This document shows, piece after piece, positions 24,407 through 33,102 of a DNA stretch of 64,000 nucleotides (the stretch's first letter is position 1; every line of letters starts with the position of its first letter). The DNA is from Desulfovibrionales bacterium (GTDB taxonomy: Bacteria > Desulfobacterota > Desulfovibrionia > Desulfovibrionales > Desulfovibrionaceae). The stretch lies in contig JASGMV010000008.1 in assembly GCA_030156255.1 (NCBI GenBank), positions 16,544-80,543 of the forward strand. Direction: 5' to 3'. The position numbers were made by a program, and so were the translations under genes. A model generated the notes under the pieces. That model saw nothing but the letters and a program-made list of their open reading frames with translations, was not told where the DNA came from and searched no databases.

Positions 24407-25246
24407 TCATCCGGCGCGGTTTCTCCAGGCGGTCCGGAACCTGCCCGGCGTGGCGCCGGTGAGGCTGCGAAACGTCTTGGTGAAATGGCACTGGTCCGTA
24501 AAGCCGGTTGCAAGCGCGATTTCGCTCAAAGGCGTTTCGCCGCTCTTCAACAACGACGAGGCCCGGTTGATGCGTTGTTGGGTCAGATAGGCGTGCGGCG
24601 TCAGACCGCAACTCTTTTTGAAGACGCGGATGAGGTGATATCGGCTTAAGCCTGCGGCGTTCGCCAACTCCTCCAGGCTGATCTTCTCACCCAACCGGTC
24701 GTTCAAAAACTCCACGGCGCGCTTGACCGCCCCGGGTTCGTGGGGGCCGGAATCTTTGGGCGAGACGTTCGCGTGTTTGGCAACGATTCGGACGCAGGTT
24801 TCCAGAAGGGCGGACTGCAAGGAAAGCGGGCCGCTTCCGTCGGCCAGGGAGCGATGCAGCGCGTTCAGCTTTTCGGAAAGCTCGCGGTCTTGCACGATGA
24901 GGCGACGGAACTCCGGCGGACGATCCTTGTCGGCGAGTTCTCGCAGCGCGGCTTTCATGGCCTCCTGGCCGATGTAAAACATCTTGTAGGTGTAGACGTT
25001 TCGCCGATACGGGATTCCGGAGTGGACCTGCCCGGGATTGAAGAGCGCCAGTTCGCCGGGTGTCGCCAGGCTTGCTTCCTGGCCGGCTTTGACGCAATAG
25101 CATCCCCCGATCTCCATGACCCCGACCCCGTACACATCGTCATGCGAGTGCAAGGGGTAGGCGTGCGTACTGTTGACCAGACGCTGGACGACCAGCGTTC
25201 CGGCGTCGTCGGTTCTCCAGCATTGCAGGTTGTCCGAGGCGTTCAT
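24407..25246 (-). CDS. AraC family transcriptional regulator
   Basis: This 279-residue protein has an N-terminal cupin-like sensor domain (HSHDDVYGVGVMEIG, then GELALFNPGQVHSG, typical of the AraC-binding fold). A C-terminal pair of helix-turn-helix motifs follows: ISLEELANAAGLSRYHLIRVFKKSCGL and the second helix in ETPLSEIALATGFTDQCHF, ending FRSLTGATPGRFR. The layout matches regulators that control an adjacent exporter gene, here the DMT transporter downstream. The ligand is not evident. Confidence 0.9.
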   Translation of the reverse strand: MNASDNLQCWRTDDAGTLVVQRLVNSTHAYPLHSHDDVYGVGVMEIGGCYCVKAGQEASLATPGELALFNPGQVHSGIPYRRNVYTYKMFYIGQEAMKAALRELADKDRPPEFRRLIVQDRELSEKLNALHRSLADGSGPLSLQSALLETCVRIVAKHANVSPKDSGPHEPGAVKRAVEFLNDRLGEKISLEELANAAGLSRYHLIRVFKKSCGLTPHAYLTQQRINRASSLLKSGETPLSEIALATGFTDQCHFTKTFRSLTGATPGRFRTAWRNRAG

Positions 25247-25398
25247 GTGGATGTTCGCTCGTGGATGGTCAAGGAAAGTATCTCGATACCCGCTCCACGC
25301 CCGGATGTCTTGTAAAGAATTGCCGTCTTGAAGATTTCGAGGAAACCGTATGCGCCCCTGCGCCTTGACCCTCCGTGCGGCTCGCGTACAAGGAAACC

Positions 25399-27234
25399 AT
25401 GAAGACGGGACCCGAACCTGAAGCTCCCAGCGGCCGCGGTTGGAGGCCGTTCACTTTGCCGTATCTGGAGCGCCTCGGCGTCCACGATCTCCGGCTCGTC
25501 GTCTTTTCCCTGGTCATCGGCGTGCTGGCCGCTACTGGAGCCGTCGCCTTCCGTTTTCTCATCGAGTTGTTCACGGAGTTGTTCTGGCCCGGCGAGGGGC
25601 ATCTGGTCGCCCGCGCGATGGAGGCTCCGTGGTGGCTCATTGTTTTGCTGCCCACTGCGGCGGGATTGGCGGTGGGTCCCGTGATTACCTTTTACGCCCC
25701 GGAGGTGCGCGGGCCGGGCGTCAGCGAAGTCATCAAGGCCGTGGCCCACGGCAAAAGCGCCATGCGGCGGCGCGTGACGCCCGTCAAGGCGCTGGTCACC
25801 AGCCTGCTGCTGGGCGCGGGGGCCTCGGTGGGCCGGGAGGGGCCCATCATCCAGATCGGCGCCGCCGCGGGATCGACGTTGGCGTCATGGCTGCGTCTGG
25901 ATTCGGAGAGAAAGCGGGTTTGCCTGGCCTGCGGGGCGGCGGCCGGCATCGCCGCGACGTTCAACGCTCCCCTGGCCGGCGCGCTGTTCGCGGTGGAGGT
26001 CATCTTGTTGGATATCCGGGCCGCATTCATCGCCAACATTATTGTCTCCGCCATTTCAGCGTCGCTCTTTTCCCGGCTTTTTCTCGGCGATTTTCCCACC
26101 ATGGACCTGACCCATTTCGCCATCAGCTCCTATTGGGAGATGCTGATTTATCTGGCTCTCGGCGTGCTGGCCGGGATCACGGCCATTGTATTCCTCAAGG
26201 CCCTGGACTACAGCGACCGGCTTTTCAGCCGGATTCCGATACCGGAATGGACCAAGCCCGGCCTGGGCGGACTGTGCCTGGGCGTGATGGGATTGTTTCT
26301 GCCGCAGGTTTTGGGCGTCGGCTACGACACCGTGAACCTCGCCGTGGCCGACAAGCTGGTTTTGAGCATGGCCGTGATGGTGCTGGCGGGAAAGATCGCG
26401 GCCACGTCCCTGTGCATCGGCTCCGGCATGAGCGGCGGGGTGTTCGCGCCGTCCCTGGTTATCGGATCGAGCCTCGGGGCCGCGGTGGGCATCCTCGCCG
26501 GGACGTTCTTCCCCGAGTTGGGCGTGGTTCCCGGACACTACGCCCTGGCAGGCATGGGCGCGGTGGTGGCCGGCTCGACCCTGGCGCCCATCACGGCCGT
26601 GTTGACCATCTTCGAGTTGACCCACTCCTACAAGATCATGCTGCCGCTCATGCTGGGCTGCATCAGCAGCGCGGCCATCGTGCGGACTCTTTTCGGGTAC
26701 TCGGTCTACGAGATGCGCCTTATTCGGCAAGGTGTGGACGTTGTCCGAGGCCGCGACATGGACGTTTTGCGGGACATGGAGGTCTCCCAGGTCATGAGCC
26801 GGGACGTTCCCACGCTTTCGGAGGGAGCAGCGCTGTCGGAGATCATCCAGAAGGTGCTGGAAACCGACTATCCGCACTTTGTGGTGGTGAATCGCGCCGG
26901 AGAACTGGCGGGCGTTCTGTCGGCCAGAGACCTGGCGCCCTGCCTGGGCTACGCCGCAGACTTGGAAGGAGTCGTGCTGGCCCGGGACATCATGATTCGC
27001 TCCGTGATCACGGTGACGGAAGGGGCGGACATGGCCGGCGCTTTGGAAATGATGGAGGAGCATCACGTAGGCTCTTTGCCGGTGATGTCCACAACCTCCC
27101 CCAAACGCGTGGTCGGACGGCTCAAAAAGGACGACGTGCTGCACACCTACACCGAGCGCCTGAACAAGTCCCGGCTGCTGTCTTGCCGGGGGGTGGGGAA
27201 AAAGCAAACGGAGCATGGAATACGGCGAACCTGA
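25399..27234 (+). CDS. ClC-type chloride channel/transporter with C-terminal CBS pair
   Basis: This 611-residue membrane protein has the ClC selectivity-filter motifs: RGPGVSEV (104-111, replacing GSGIPE), GREGP (145-149, with gating Glu147) and GMSGGVFAPSLVIG (343-356). Two CBS domains follow at about 461-515 and 530-590, which usually bind adenine nucleotides and regulate transport. The gating Glu suggests either a channel or a proton-coupled antiporter. The ATG at 25399 was preferred to an in-frame GTG at 25375 because AAGGA lies just upstream. It is divergent from the AraC gene. Confidence 0.93.
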   Translation: MKTGPEPEAPSGRGWRPFTLPYLERLGVHDLRLVVFSLVIGVLAATGAVAFRFLIELFTELFWPGEGHLVARAMEAPWWLIVLLPTAAGLAVGPVITFYAPEVRGPGVSEVIKAVAHGKSAMRRRVTPVKALVTSLLLGAGASVGREGPIIQIGAAAGSTLASWLRLDSERKRVCLACGAAAGIAATFNAPLAGALFAVEVILLDIRAAFIANIIVSAISASLFSRLFLGDFPTMDLTHFAISSYWEMLIYLALGVLAGITAIVFLKALDYSDRLFSRIPIPEWTKPGLGGLCLGVMGLFLPQVLGVGYDTVNLAVADKLVLSMAVMVLAGKIAATSLCIGSGMSGGVFAPSLVIGSSLGAAVGILAGTFFPELGVVPGHYALAGMGAVVAGSTLAPITAVLTIFELTHSYKIMLPLMLGCISSAAIVRTLFGYSVYEMRLIRQGVDVVRGRDMDVLRDMEVSQVMSRDVPTLSEGAALSEIIQKVLETDYPHFVVVNRAGELAGVLSARDLAPCLGYAADLEGVVLARDIMIRSVITVTEGADMAGALEMMEEHHVGSLPVMSTTSPKRVVGRLKKDDVLHTYTERLNKSRLLSCRGVGKKQTEHGIRRT

Positions 27235-27271
27235 AATGCAGGACGCATCCCAGGTTTGCCGTACGTTACGC

Positions 27272-27307
27272 AAAAAATCGTCCGCCCGGAGGCGCCGGGC
27301 GGACGAT
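27272..27307 (-). terminator. Terminator of the tandem-Cache-like gene
   Basis: ATCGTCCGCCCGG (27277-27289) and its exact complement (27295-27307) form a 13-bp stem. On the minus strand it is followed by a T-run (27272-27276), so it ends the leftward transcript. Confidence 0.9.
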
Positions 27308-27333
27308 CGCTTGGAGCCCACTGCGTTGGCGTT

Positions 27334-29385
27334 TCAAATTCGAACCTTGATGACCCCCAGCAGGTCGTTGGTGTAGACTCCGTCGCGTTTGTACTCGCGG
27401 TATCCGGCCGAGTGGGCGCAGCCGACGGCGAACAGCTTGTCGTTTTCGCCGATGAGCTGCGACGTGGACTCTCCCTGGCTCAATTGGCGGAAGGCGTCGG
27501 GCAGTTGCACCAGGGAGCCGGGCTGGATTTCGGCGTTGGTGGAAGAAACGACGAATCCCTCCGGCGTCACGAACATGCCCTCCGTCCCTTCGGACAGGGA
27601 GCCGTGTTCGTCTCTGGGCAGAGCGTCGTTCAACATGGATATGAACTGCGGCTCCGAGTCGAATACGATGCCGATGCCGCCGATCACCGAGTCGGCGGTC
27701 TTCAGCGATGTGATCGAGGCGTTGTAGATGTAGCTGTGCCGCGCCTTGTCGTTCATGGAGTAGAGGTCCGTCGGCTCGAAGTCAGAGACGCAATAGAGTT
27801 GGGAGTCGGTGATTTTCAGGGTTTGGTTCACATAGTGGGTGTTCAGGATGCGACCCTCGTGGTGGTAGTCGCTGGGATTGGAGCACGCCAGGATTTTTCC
27901 GTTGCGATCGTACAGGAAGAGATTGGTGTACACCGTATACAGATTGTTGATGTACGCCAGGATGTTGCGCATGCGCCCCCGATCCTCATCGTCGATGTGG
28001 GACTTTTCGAGAATGCGCCGGAAGTCGCCGGTCAGCGCCCACCACCGGCAGTCGTTGGCCCGCTCGTAGAGGTTGCGGTCCATGATGTCGATGGCCAGTT
28101 GGGCCATGAACTGCACGTCGTGCAGCCGGGACGAGGTCACCAGCTTGAGCAGGTCGCCGGTGGAGGTTTGAAAGACGTGCTGCACCTGGTCGCCGATTTT
28201 TTTGACTTCGTTCAGGACGTGGGGCAGGGCTTGCGCCTCGATTTTTTCGGCGGTCTCCGTTTGTACGGATTTCTTGGCGGCCATGATTTCGCCGTTTTGG
28301 ACCACCAACTCCAGGTCGGAGAGAATGTTTTCCGAGGTCTCCTCCACCTGGATCAATCGGCCTGAGAAGATGGCGTTGCGGCGGATGGCCTGCTCGTCCA
28401 GCTGATGGCCGTTGGCTCCGTTGCTGAAGGCCGTGGACACGCGCTTGAGTACGTGGCCGTACCACGGCAGGCCGATGAATCCTTGATAGCCTTTGGTGGG
28501 CTGGGTCTTGGTCAGAAAGGATTCGGTCCCGAGCTTGACGAGTTGGAAATCGTCCTTCACTGCCATGGGGTATATCTTGCCGACCGGCGCCGTTGCGGGG
28601 TCGCTGGAGGCGATGGCCCTACCGGAGTTGTCGAGGATCATGGTGATGATGTCGGCGGAGGATTGCTTGAGGTTCTCGAAAATCATTTTCATTTCGCCGA
28701 CGAAGTCGAAAAGCAGGCAAAGGACGCCGATGGGCGTTCTGGTCTCCGGATTGTGGATGGTCTGCGAATAGATGAGCACGTCCCCGCGCTCCGGCGCCAA
28801 GTCGCTTCCCCGGTAGGTTTCGACGTATTCGCTTGCGGCGAGCGTTTCCTTGATGAGAGGGTCCTGCGAGGCGGTGATGGGATTCGTTCTGTCCAGATGC
28901 GCGCAGACCCGGCCCTCCATGTCCAGAACGATGATCTCATAGTAGACCGTATATTTGTTGCGGTACTCCATGAGGCGTTCCTCCATGGCCGTGATGGCCT
29001 CGGGGCGCCTTGCGTCGTTGAGTAAAAACTGGACGATGTCGTCGTCGGTGGCCAGAAATCCGACATCGGCTGTGCGCTCGAACAGGTTGCGCTTCAGGAT
29101 GTCCACGGCCACCTGAGACACGGCGGAAATTTCCAGGACGACTTTCTGGGCGTTTTCGAAGACGAGCGTTTCCACCAGATCCTGTTGCAGGGAGGCGAAA
29201 TTGTCCTGCGTGGTTGAAATGAAGTCGATAAGGGTCTGCGCGATTCGGCTGCAGTTAATTTTTCCGGTGAGCGTGGCCCGGGTGAGCTGGCGATCTAGCC
29301 GGGTGAGCACGCTGTAGCAATTGGAAACAGACCCCATGGCCGGTAGCAAAATTTTTTCATGCCTTTTAACAAGTTCTCTATTCAT
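27334..29385 (-). CDS. Large soluble protein with two Cache-like sensory modules
   Basis: This 683-residue protein has no signal peptide and no transmembrane helix. Residues about 85-310 and 428-683 are internal repeats: each has a helix ending in ILKRNLFERTADVGF or IMDRNLYERANDCRW, then an MEYRNKYTVYYEIIVLD or INNLYTVYTNLFLYD strand-rich PAS/Cache core. The LFERT/LYERA motif is known from Cache-type regions of some chemoreceptors. Here no methyl-accepting, HAMP, kinase or GGDEF domain follows. A helical linker of about 60 residues (335-400) joins the halves. It may sense a cytoplasmic ligand and signal through an unlinked partner; this is inference. It is monocistronic. Confidence 0.7.
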   Translation of the reverse strand: MNRELVKRHEKILLPAMGSVSNCYSVLTRLDRQLTRATLTGKINCSRIAQTLIDFISTTQDNFASLQQDLVETLVFENAQKVVLEISAVSQVAVDILKRNLFERTADVGFLATDDDIVQFLLNDARRPEAITAMEERLMEYRNKYTVYYEIIVLDMEGRVCAHLDRTNPITASQDPLIKETLAASEYVETYRGSDLAPERGDVLIYSQTIHNPETRTPIGVLCLLFDFVGEMKMIFENLKQSSADIITMILDNSGRAIASSDPATAPVGKIYPMAVKDDFQLVKLGTESFLTKTQPTKGYQGFIGLPWYGHVLKRVSTAFSNGANGHQLDEQAIRRNAIFSGRLIQVEETSENILSDLELVVQNGEIMAAKKSVQTETAEKIEAQALPHVLNEVKKIGDQVQHVFQTSTGDLLKLVTSSRLHDVQFMAQLAIDIMDRNLYERANDCRWWALTGDFRRILEKSHIDDEDRGRMRNILAYINNLYTVYTNLFLYDRNGKILACSNPSDYHHEGRILNTHYVNQTLKITDSQLYCVSDFEPTDLYSMNDKARHSYIYNASITSLKTADSVIGGIGIVFDSEPQFISMLNDALPRDEHGSLSEGTEGMFVTPEGFVVSSTNAEIQPGSLVQLPDAFRQLSQGESTSQLIGENDKLFAVGCAHSAGYREYKRDGVYTNDLLGVIKVRI

Positions 29386-29439
29386 GTCGAATCTCCAGTG
29401 AAGCGGTTGCGTCCGGGCGAAGCGGCCTCACCAAGCAGG

Positions 29440-29930
29440 TTGCATTGAATGTGTTATTGTTTTTGCAGCGAGATGAGCGCTGCAACGGCGTTGGGTAGAC
29501 CGGTGGACGCCAATATTCTCACATTTGCAAAGCTAAACCTTAAAAAATCCGATCAAGTCTAACGGACGATTTTTTGATAGCCCGCAGCTCACACTTGTGT
29601 CAAAATGTTTTTCATGAAAATTTTGTGACGCTCGGCTTTTTCATAAAATTTATATGAATAGTATTGATGAGTTATATCACGATTAGAGCAGACATGGTGT
29701 GGAAATAATGGTACGTTTTGATGTTTGGCAAAATGAGTATTTTTTACATATTTGAAAAATATTATTTTATAAATGCGAAAAATACGAATTAATTTACCAA
29801 TCACAGCTTTTCGAGCCTGTCAGTCGCAGAGGTTCACTGCTTGTGTAACAGCTCGAAACTAAACGTATTCATTGTCATATAGTTTTTTATATTTATACAT
29901 TATTCTATAAATGCAACCTGTGTTCATAGA
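29440..29930. other. AT-rich intergenic island
   Basis: About 490 bases with much lower GC than the flanks, especially 29600-29800 and 29860-29920. Short open frames here have no ribosome-binding site or recognisable protein. An imperfect TTCGAGC/GCTCGAA pair brackets 29812-29857. It may be a remnant of foreign DNA or a regulatory region for the gene at 29385. Confidence 0.5.
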
Positions 29931-30085
29931 GAGCGAGGTGGTGAACGGCGCCGTGCGCCGCGTGCTTTCCCTTCCACTTGAAAAAACGATGTTCCGGCGT
30001 TTCTGTTGCTTTTGTAACACGTTTGCCTCGCAAAACAGGATGATTGCAAGTGGCCGCTAGCTGTTTACGACGTTTGGAGACTATG

Positions 30086-30108
30086 AAAAAAAAGGCGCCG
30101 AGGCGCCG
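30086..30108 (-). terminator. Minus-strand terminator within the adk-Cache intergenic region
   Basis: GGCGC-CTCG-GCGCC followed by eight T on the minus strand. It lies about 245 bases beyond the adk terminator, so it may close a separate small transcript. Confidence 0.6.
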
Positions 30109-30237
30109 CTGATCCATCATGGTTCTTCATTAGACTCGCCGATCAACCTGTAAAAACTGCGAACTGGCGTACACGTGTCCTGTCTTCGCATTTATGGTGT
30201 GCAGAGCAATTGGACTTTGGAAAAGCTCAATTACTCT

Positions 30238-30323
30238 GCGAGGATGTGCTCGCAAATTCTTGCTGTGCAAAGCCTGTAGGCGGGCTGCGTCCGCCGTTCA
30301 GCAAGCATTTCAGGCGGAAAATG
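30238..30323 (+). repeat. Dispersed 86-bp intergenic repeat, copy B
   Basis: This segment aligns over its whole length, with one single-base gap and roughly 70% identity by eye, to the reverse complement of 49781-49866. Shared blocks include GCAAAT-CTTGC and CGGGCTGCG. Both copies are intergenic and noncoding. Confidence 0.65.
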
Positions 30324-30352
30324 TTTGATGGAATCGTTCGGTCCGTCTTGAT

Positions 30353-30386
30353 AAAGCAAAAAGAAGGGCCGCAGTAGCGGCCCTTC
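30353..30386 (-). terminator. Terminator of adk
   Basis: GAAGGGCCGC and GCGGCCCTTC form a ten-bp perfect stem with tetraloop (30363-30386). On the minus strand a CTTTTTGCTTT tail follows. Confidence 0.9.
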
Positions 30387-30570
30387 GGATGAACTGGTGG
30401 TCTTCGCCGGGTGCGCCGGCTGGATGCGCAATGGCGAGAGCTTCAAAAAAGAAACTTGAAATGGGAGCGGCGTTTCAAGCTGCGTTCATGGAGAAAAAAG
30501 CGCTTTCTCCATGAGGTGTTCGCTTCGGCGCACGGCTCGATCATTTCATCGTCAGAAGGCGGAAGCGCTT

Positions 30571-31242
30571 TTAAGCAAGCTGCTTCAGCAGGGTTTCCTT
30601 GATAGCGTCGATGGTTCCCTCTCCGTCCAGCTCGATGTATTTGAAGCCGGCCTTGTCGGCCAAATTCTTGTAGAAGTACGCGGCGGCCAGCGTGCCGGTG
30701 TTGGTGTCGTAGTAGATGTCGTGGCGCTTGTTGATGGCTTCTTCGTCCTGGTCGTCGGCGCGGGCTTTGAGGGCGCCGCCGCACACCCGGCACTTGTCTC
30801 CGTCGGGTTTGATGGCGTCGATGAAGATGTTGTTGGGGTGGTTGTTGTCGTTCTCGCACAACCGCCGGCCCATGATCCGGTTCTTGGCCACTTCGCGGGG
30901 CAGCAGGATTTCAATGACGTAATCCAGCTTCACGCCGTCCTTCTGCAAAGCCTCCCAGAGCTGTTCGGACTGGTTCAGGCTGCGCGGGAAACCGTCGAGG
31001 AGCCAGCCGTTGGGGCTGGCGGACTTCAGCACGTCGAGCACCATGGGGATGGTGATGTCGTCAGGCACCAGCTCTCCGCGGTCGATGTATTCCTTGGCCT
31101 TCATACCAAGCTCGGTTCCGCCGCCGATGTGCTTGCGGAAGATGGCTCCGGATTCGATGTGGTCCAGGTCGTATTTTTTCTTGACCAGGGATCCCTGAGT
31201 GCCTTTGCCGCTGCCGTTGGGGCCAAAGATCAGAATATTCAT
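30571..31242 (-). CDS. adk: Adenylate kinase with zinc/cobalt-type LID
   Basis: This 223-residue enzyme interconverts ATP + AMP and 2 ADP. It has the P-loop GPNGSGKGT (7-15), the AMP-binding GFPRSLNQ (84-91) and the LID Arg pair GRR (125-127). The LID carries Cys129-x5-His135-x15-Cys151-x2-Cys154, the same spacing and numbering as the metal site described for Desulfovibrio gigas adenylate kinase, which binds Zn, Co or Fe. Ordinary long-LID enzymes use four cysteines. The gene stands alone, with a stem-loop at 30487-30513 and a strong terminator downstream. Confidence 0.96.
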   Translation of the reverse strand: MNILIFGPNGSGKGTQGSLVKKKYDLDHIESGAIFRKHIGGGTELGMKAKEYIDRGELVPDDITIPMVLDVLKSASPNGWLLDGFPRSLNQSEQLWEALQKDGVKLDYVIEILLPREVAKNRIMGRRLCENDNNHPNNIFIDAIKPDGDKCRVCGGALKARADDQDEEAINKRHDIYYDTNTGTLAAAYFYKNLADKAGFKYIELDGEGTIDAIKETLLKQLA

Positions 31243-31363
31243 AACTCCTCCTAGAGCTGGTGAAAAAGTTCACCGGTCTTACAATGCAACATCCAGCCTG
31301 TCAACGATTCGCGACGGAGCCGTAACGCGAAGGCTATGCAGTATGCGGGCTGCAGGCGTTTTT

Positions 31364-32386
31364 TCAGCGGTGGTCGAGGTAGAATTTGACGCCGTTTTTC
31401 AGAACCCGCGCTCGTTTGCCTCCCGGAAACTGCACCACGGCGCCGACGCTCGCGCTGGCCAGCCTGCGCAAGTTTTCGAGCCATGTCTGGCCGGGGCCCA
31501 GCTGGCTCAAGGCCTGTTTGTAGAGTCGCATCCGCAGCGCGGGGTGCAGGCCGGTCAGCGTTTCGGCTCCAATGAACAGGGATCCGTCGTCTTGGCGCTG
31601 CATCGAACGGTTCGCCAAATCGGCGTCCATGTCCCGCTCCATGCGCCCAAGAGCTGCAAGCCGGCCGGCCGCTTCGGGAAAGGATGGGTTCTCGTCTCGG
31701 ATCAGCGGGAGAATATCAAGGCGAACGCGGTTTCTGAGGAAGGCGCGGTTCCGATTGCTGGCGTCCTCGCGCCAGGGAGCGCCCACGGCTTCGAGCAAGG
31801 CGCGCAGCCTCGATTTTTCGATTTCAAGCAACGGCCGAAGGATGCGGCGCTCGGGATCGCAGGCGTCCATGCCCGCCAGTCCGGGCCAGCCGGCCCCCCG
31901 GATGAGGCGCATGAGAACATCCTCGGCCTGGTCGTCCAGGTGGTGGGCCAGGGCGGTGTAATCCGCCTGCGTCGCCTCCCTGGCCCGTGCGAAGAATTCA
32001 TAGCGCACGATGCGGCCGGCTTCCTCCAACCCCATTCCGCGCTTTTCGGCGTAGCCCGCCACATTCCTGCTTTCGGACAGAAACGGCAGGCCGAGCCGGT
32101 TCGCCAACGCTCGCGCGGCGTCACAGTCCAGCCCGGACTCGGGACGCAGACCGTGGTCCAGGTGGACGCAATGGATGTGCAGATTCAAGCGGGGCGAAAG
32201 GCAATGCAGGATGACGGTCAGGGCCGTGGAGTCCAGCCCGCCGGATGCGGCGGCGTTGAGGCGAAGGCCCTGCGCGCGTTCTCCCAGAAGCTCCAGGATG
32301 AATCGTTCGACGTCCAGGCAGAGCCGGGCCAGCGTCGGAGGAAGAGACTGGAGCGCAATGCTCACGCCGTTCTCAGGCTTGAACAC
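31364..32386 (-). CDS. tilS: tRNA(Ile)-lysidine synthetase
   Basis: This 340-residue PP-loop ATPase has the adenylation motif SGGLDS (48-53), HLDHGLRP, and the tRNA-specific block LAHHLDDQAEDVLMRLIRGAG followed by RPLLEIEKSRLRALLEA. It converts C34 of tRNA-Ile(CAU) into lysidine so that AUA is read as Ile. The C-terminal domain is short compared with Escherichia coli (430 residues), as is common in many bacteria. Its start overlaps by 14 bases the end of the small protein gene upstream, suggesting translational coupling. Confidence 0.93.
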   Translation of the reverse strand: MFKPENGVSIALQSLPPTLARLCLDVERFILELLGERAQGLRLNAAASGGLDSTALTVILHCLSPRLNLHIHCVHLDHGLRPESGLDCDAARALANRLGLPFLSESRNVAGYAEKRGMGLEEAGRIVRYEFFARAREATQADYTALAHHLDDQAEDVLMRLIRGAGWPGLAGMDACDPERRILRPLLEIEKSRLRALLEAVGAPWREDASNRNRAFLRNRVRLDILPLIRDENPSFPEAAGRLAALGRMERDMDADLANRSMQRQDDGSLFIGAETLTGLHPALRMRLYKQALSQLGPGQTWLENLRRLASASVGAVVQFPGGKRARVLKNGVKFYLDHR

Positions 32387-32708
32387 CCAACTGGGCGCAC
32401 ACGTCGTCCAGGTAGGCCATCATGTGCGCGCGTTGTTCGGGCGTGGCCAGCTTGATGCACGAGCAGCGCAACCGTCCGCGGGCGCGCACCAAAAGCTCCA
32501 GGCGCAGGCAATCTTCGTCCAGCTCCAGCGCCATGACATGCGGCCCGCAGCCCTCGGCGTGCGCCGCCTGCTCCGCATCCAGCAGTTCCTCGGGCAGAGG
32601 GAGAAAAAATACGTCGCTCACGGGGCCGCCCAGCTCCATGTCCCGAAGCCTTTGGGCCACGGCTTCCAACTGGTCCGCGGAAAGTTCGTTGATGTAGTAG
32701 TAACGCAT
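32373..32708 (-). CDS. Conserved hypothetical protein upstream of tilS
   Basis: This 111-residue acidic soluble protein begins MRYYYINELSADQLEAVAQRL. It has a beta-rich centre (ALELDEDCLRLELLVRARGRL) and a helical end (TPEQRAHMMAYLDDVCAQLG). No family or catalytic motif is recognised. The arrangement of a helix, several strands and a final helix suggests a compact alpha/beta domain. It overlaps tilS by 14 bases and probably shares its transcript. The divergent gap to the next gene (about 200 bases) contains a GCTTTTTGCAAAAAGC palindrome at 32777-32792. Confidence 0.7.
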   Translation of the reverse strand: MRYYYINELSADQLEAVAQRLRDMELGGPVSDVFFLPLPEELLDAEQAAHAEGCGPHVMALELDEDCLRLELLVRARGRLRCSCIKLATPEQRAHMMAYLDDVCAQLGVQA

Positions 32709-32910
32709 GAAAACTCCGGCGCGGCGGTTTTCGGACGCCCCGGGGCAGGGGATGCATCCCTTTTAAGGCAAAGGGCTTTTTGCAAAAAGCGCCTTCTTCT
32801 CCCCGGATTCTCCGCCCCGCGCATTGCTTGGTATATGAGAAGTTGCGGGGGGTGGCAAGGTGGTGTAGGGAGAGACGATCATTGAGACGTGCTGAACACA
32901 GGAGATCGCC

Positions 32911-33096
32911 ATGGCCACCATCATGCCGCAAGGCGAACTGGCCAGGAAGGCTGTTGCGTGGATTAGCGACCAACAGCAGGAGTCCGAAAGAAAGCTCTCC
33001 TTTCTTATCGACGATGCGGCCATGCGCTTCAATCTTGGCCCCAAGGACGTGGAATTCCTCATTCGTTTTTTCGAGGAGCAGTCCAAAGAGGATTAG
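32911..33096 (+). CDS. Small conserved protein upstream of lptF
   Basis: This 61-residue protein (MATIMPQGELARKAVAWISD...) starts at an ATG preceded by AGGAGAT. It is predicted to be all-helical, with a C-terminus LGPKDVEFLIRFFEEQSKED. No known domain is evident, and no cysteines or membrane segment are present. Six bases separate it from the TTG of lptF, so the two are almost certainly co-transcribed. Its role in the lipopolysaccharide export operon is unknown. Confidence 0.72.
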   Translation: MATIMPQGELARKAVAWISDQQQESERKLSFLIDDAAMRFNLGPKDVEFLIRFFEEQSKED

Positions 33097-33102
33097 CCGC
33101 CT

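Noticed and set aside
25440..27350. 636-codon open frame overlapping the ClC gene in another frame
   Set aside because: It is a composition artefact of the ClC coding sequence, rich in Arg and Gly, with no coherent protein features.
29589..29804. 71-codon frame in the AT-rich island
   Set aside because: Composition is driven by AT richness, there is no Shine-Dalgarno sequence, and no similarity is recognised.
30487..30513. Inverted repeat CATGGAGAAA/TTTCTCCATG downstream of adk
   Set aside because: It forms a hairpin but has no T-tract on either strand; a better terminator lies at 30353-30386.
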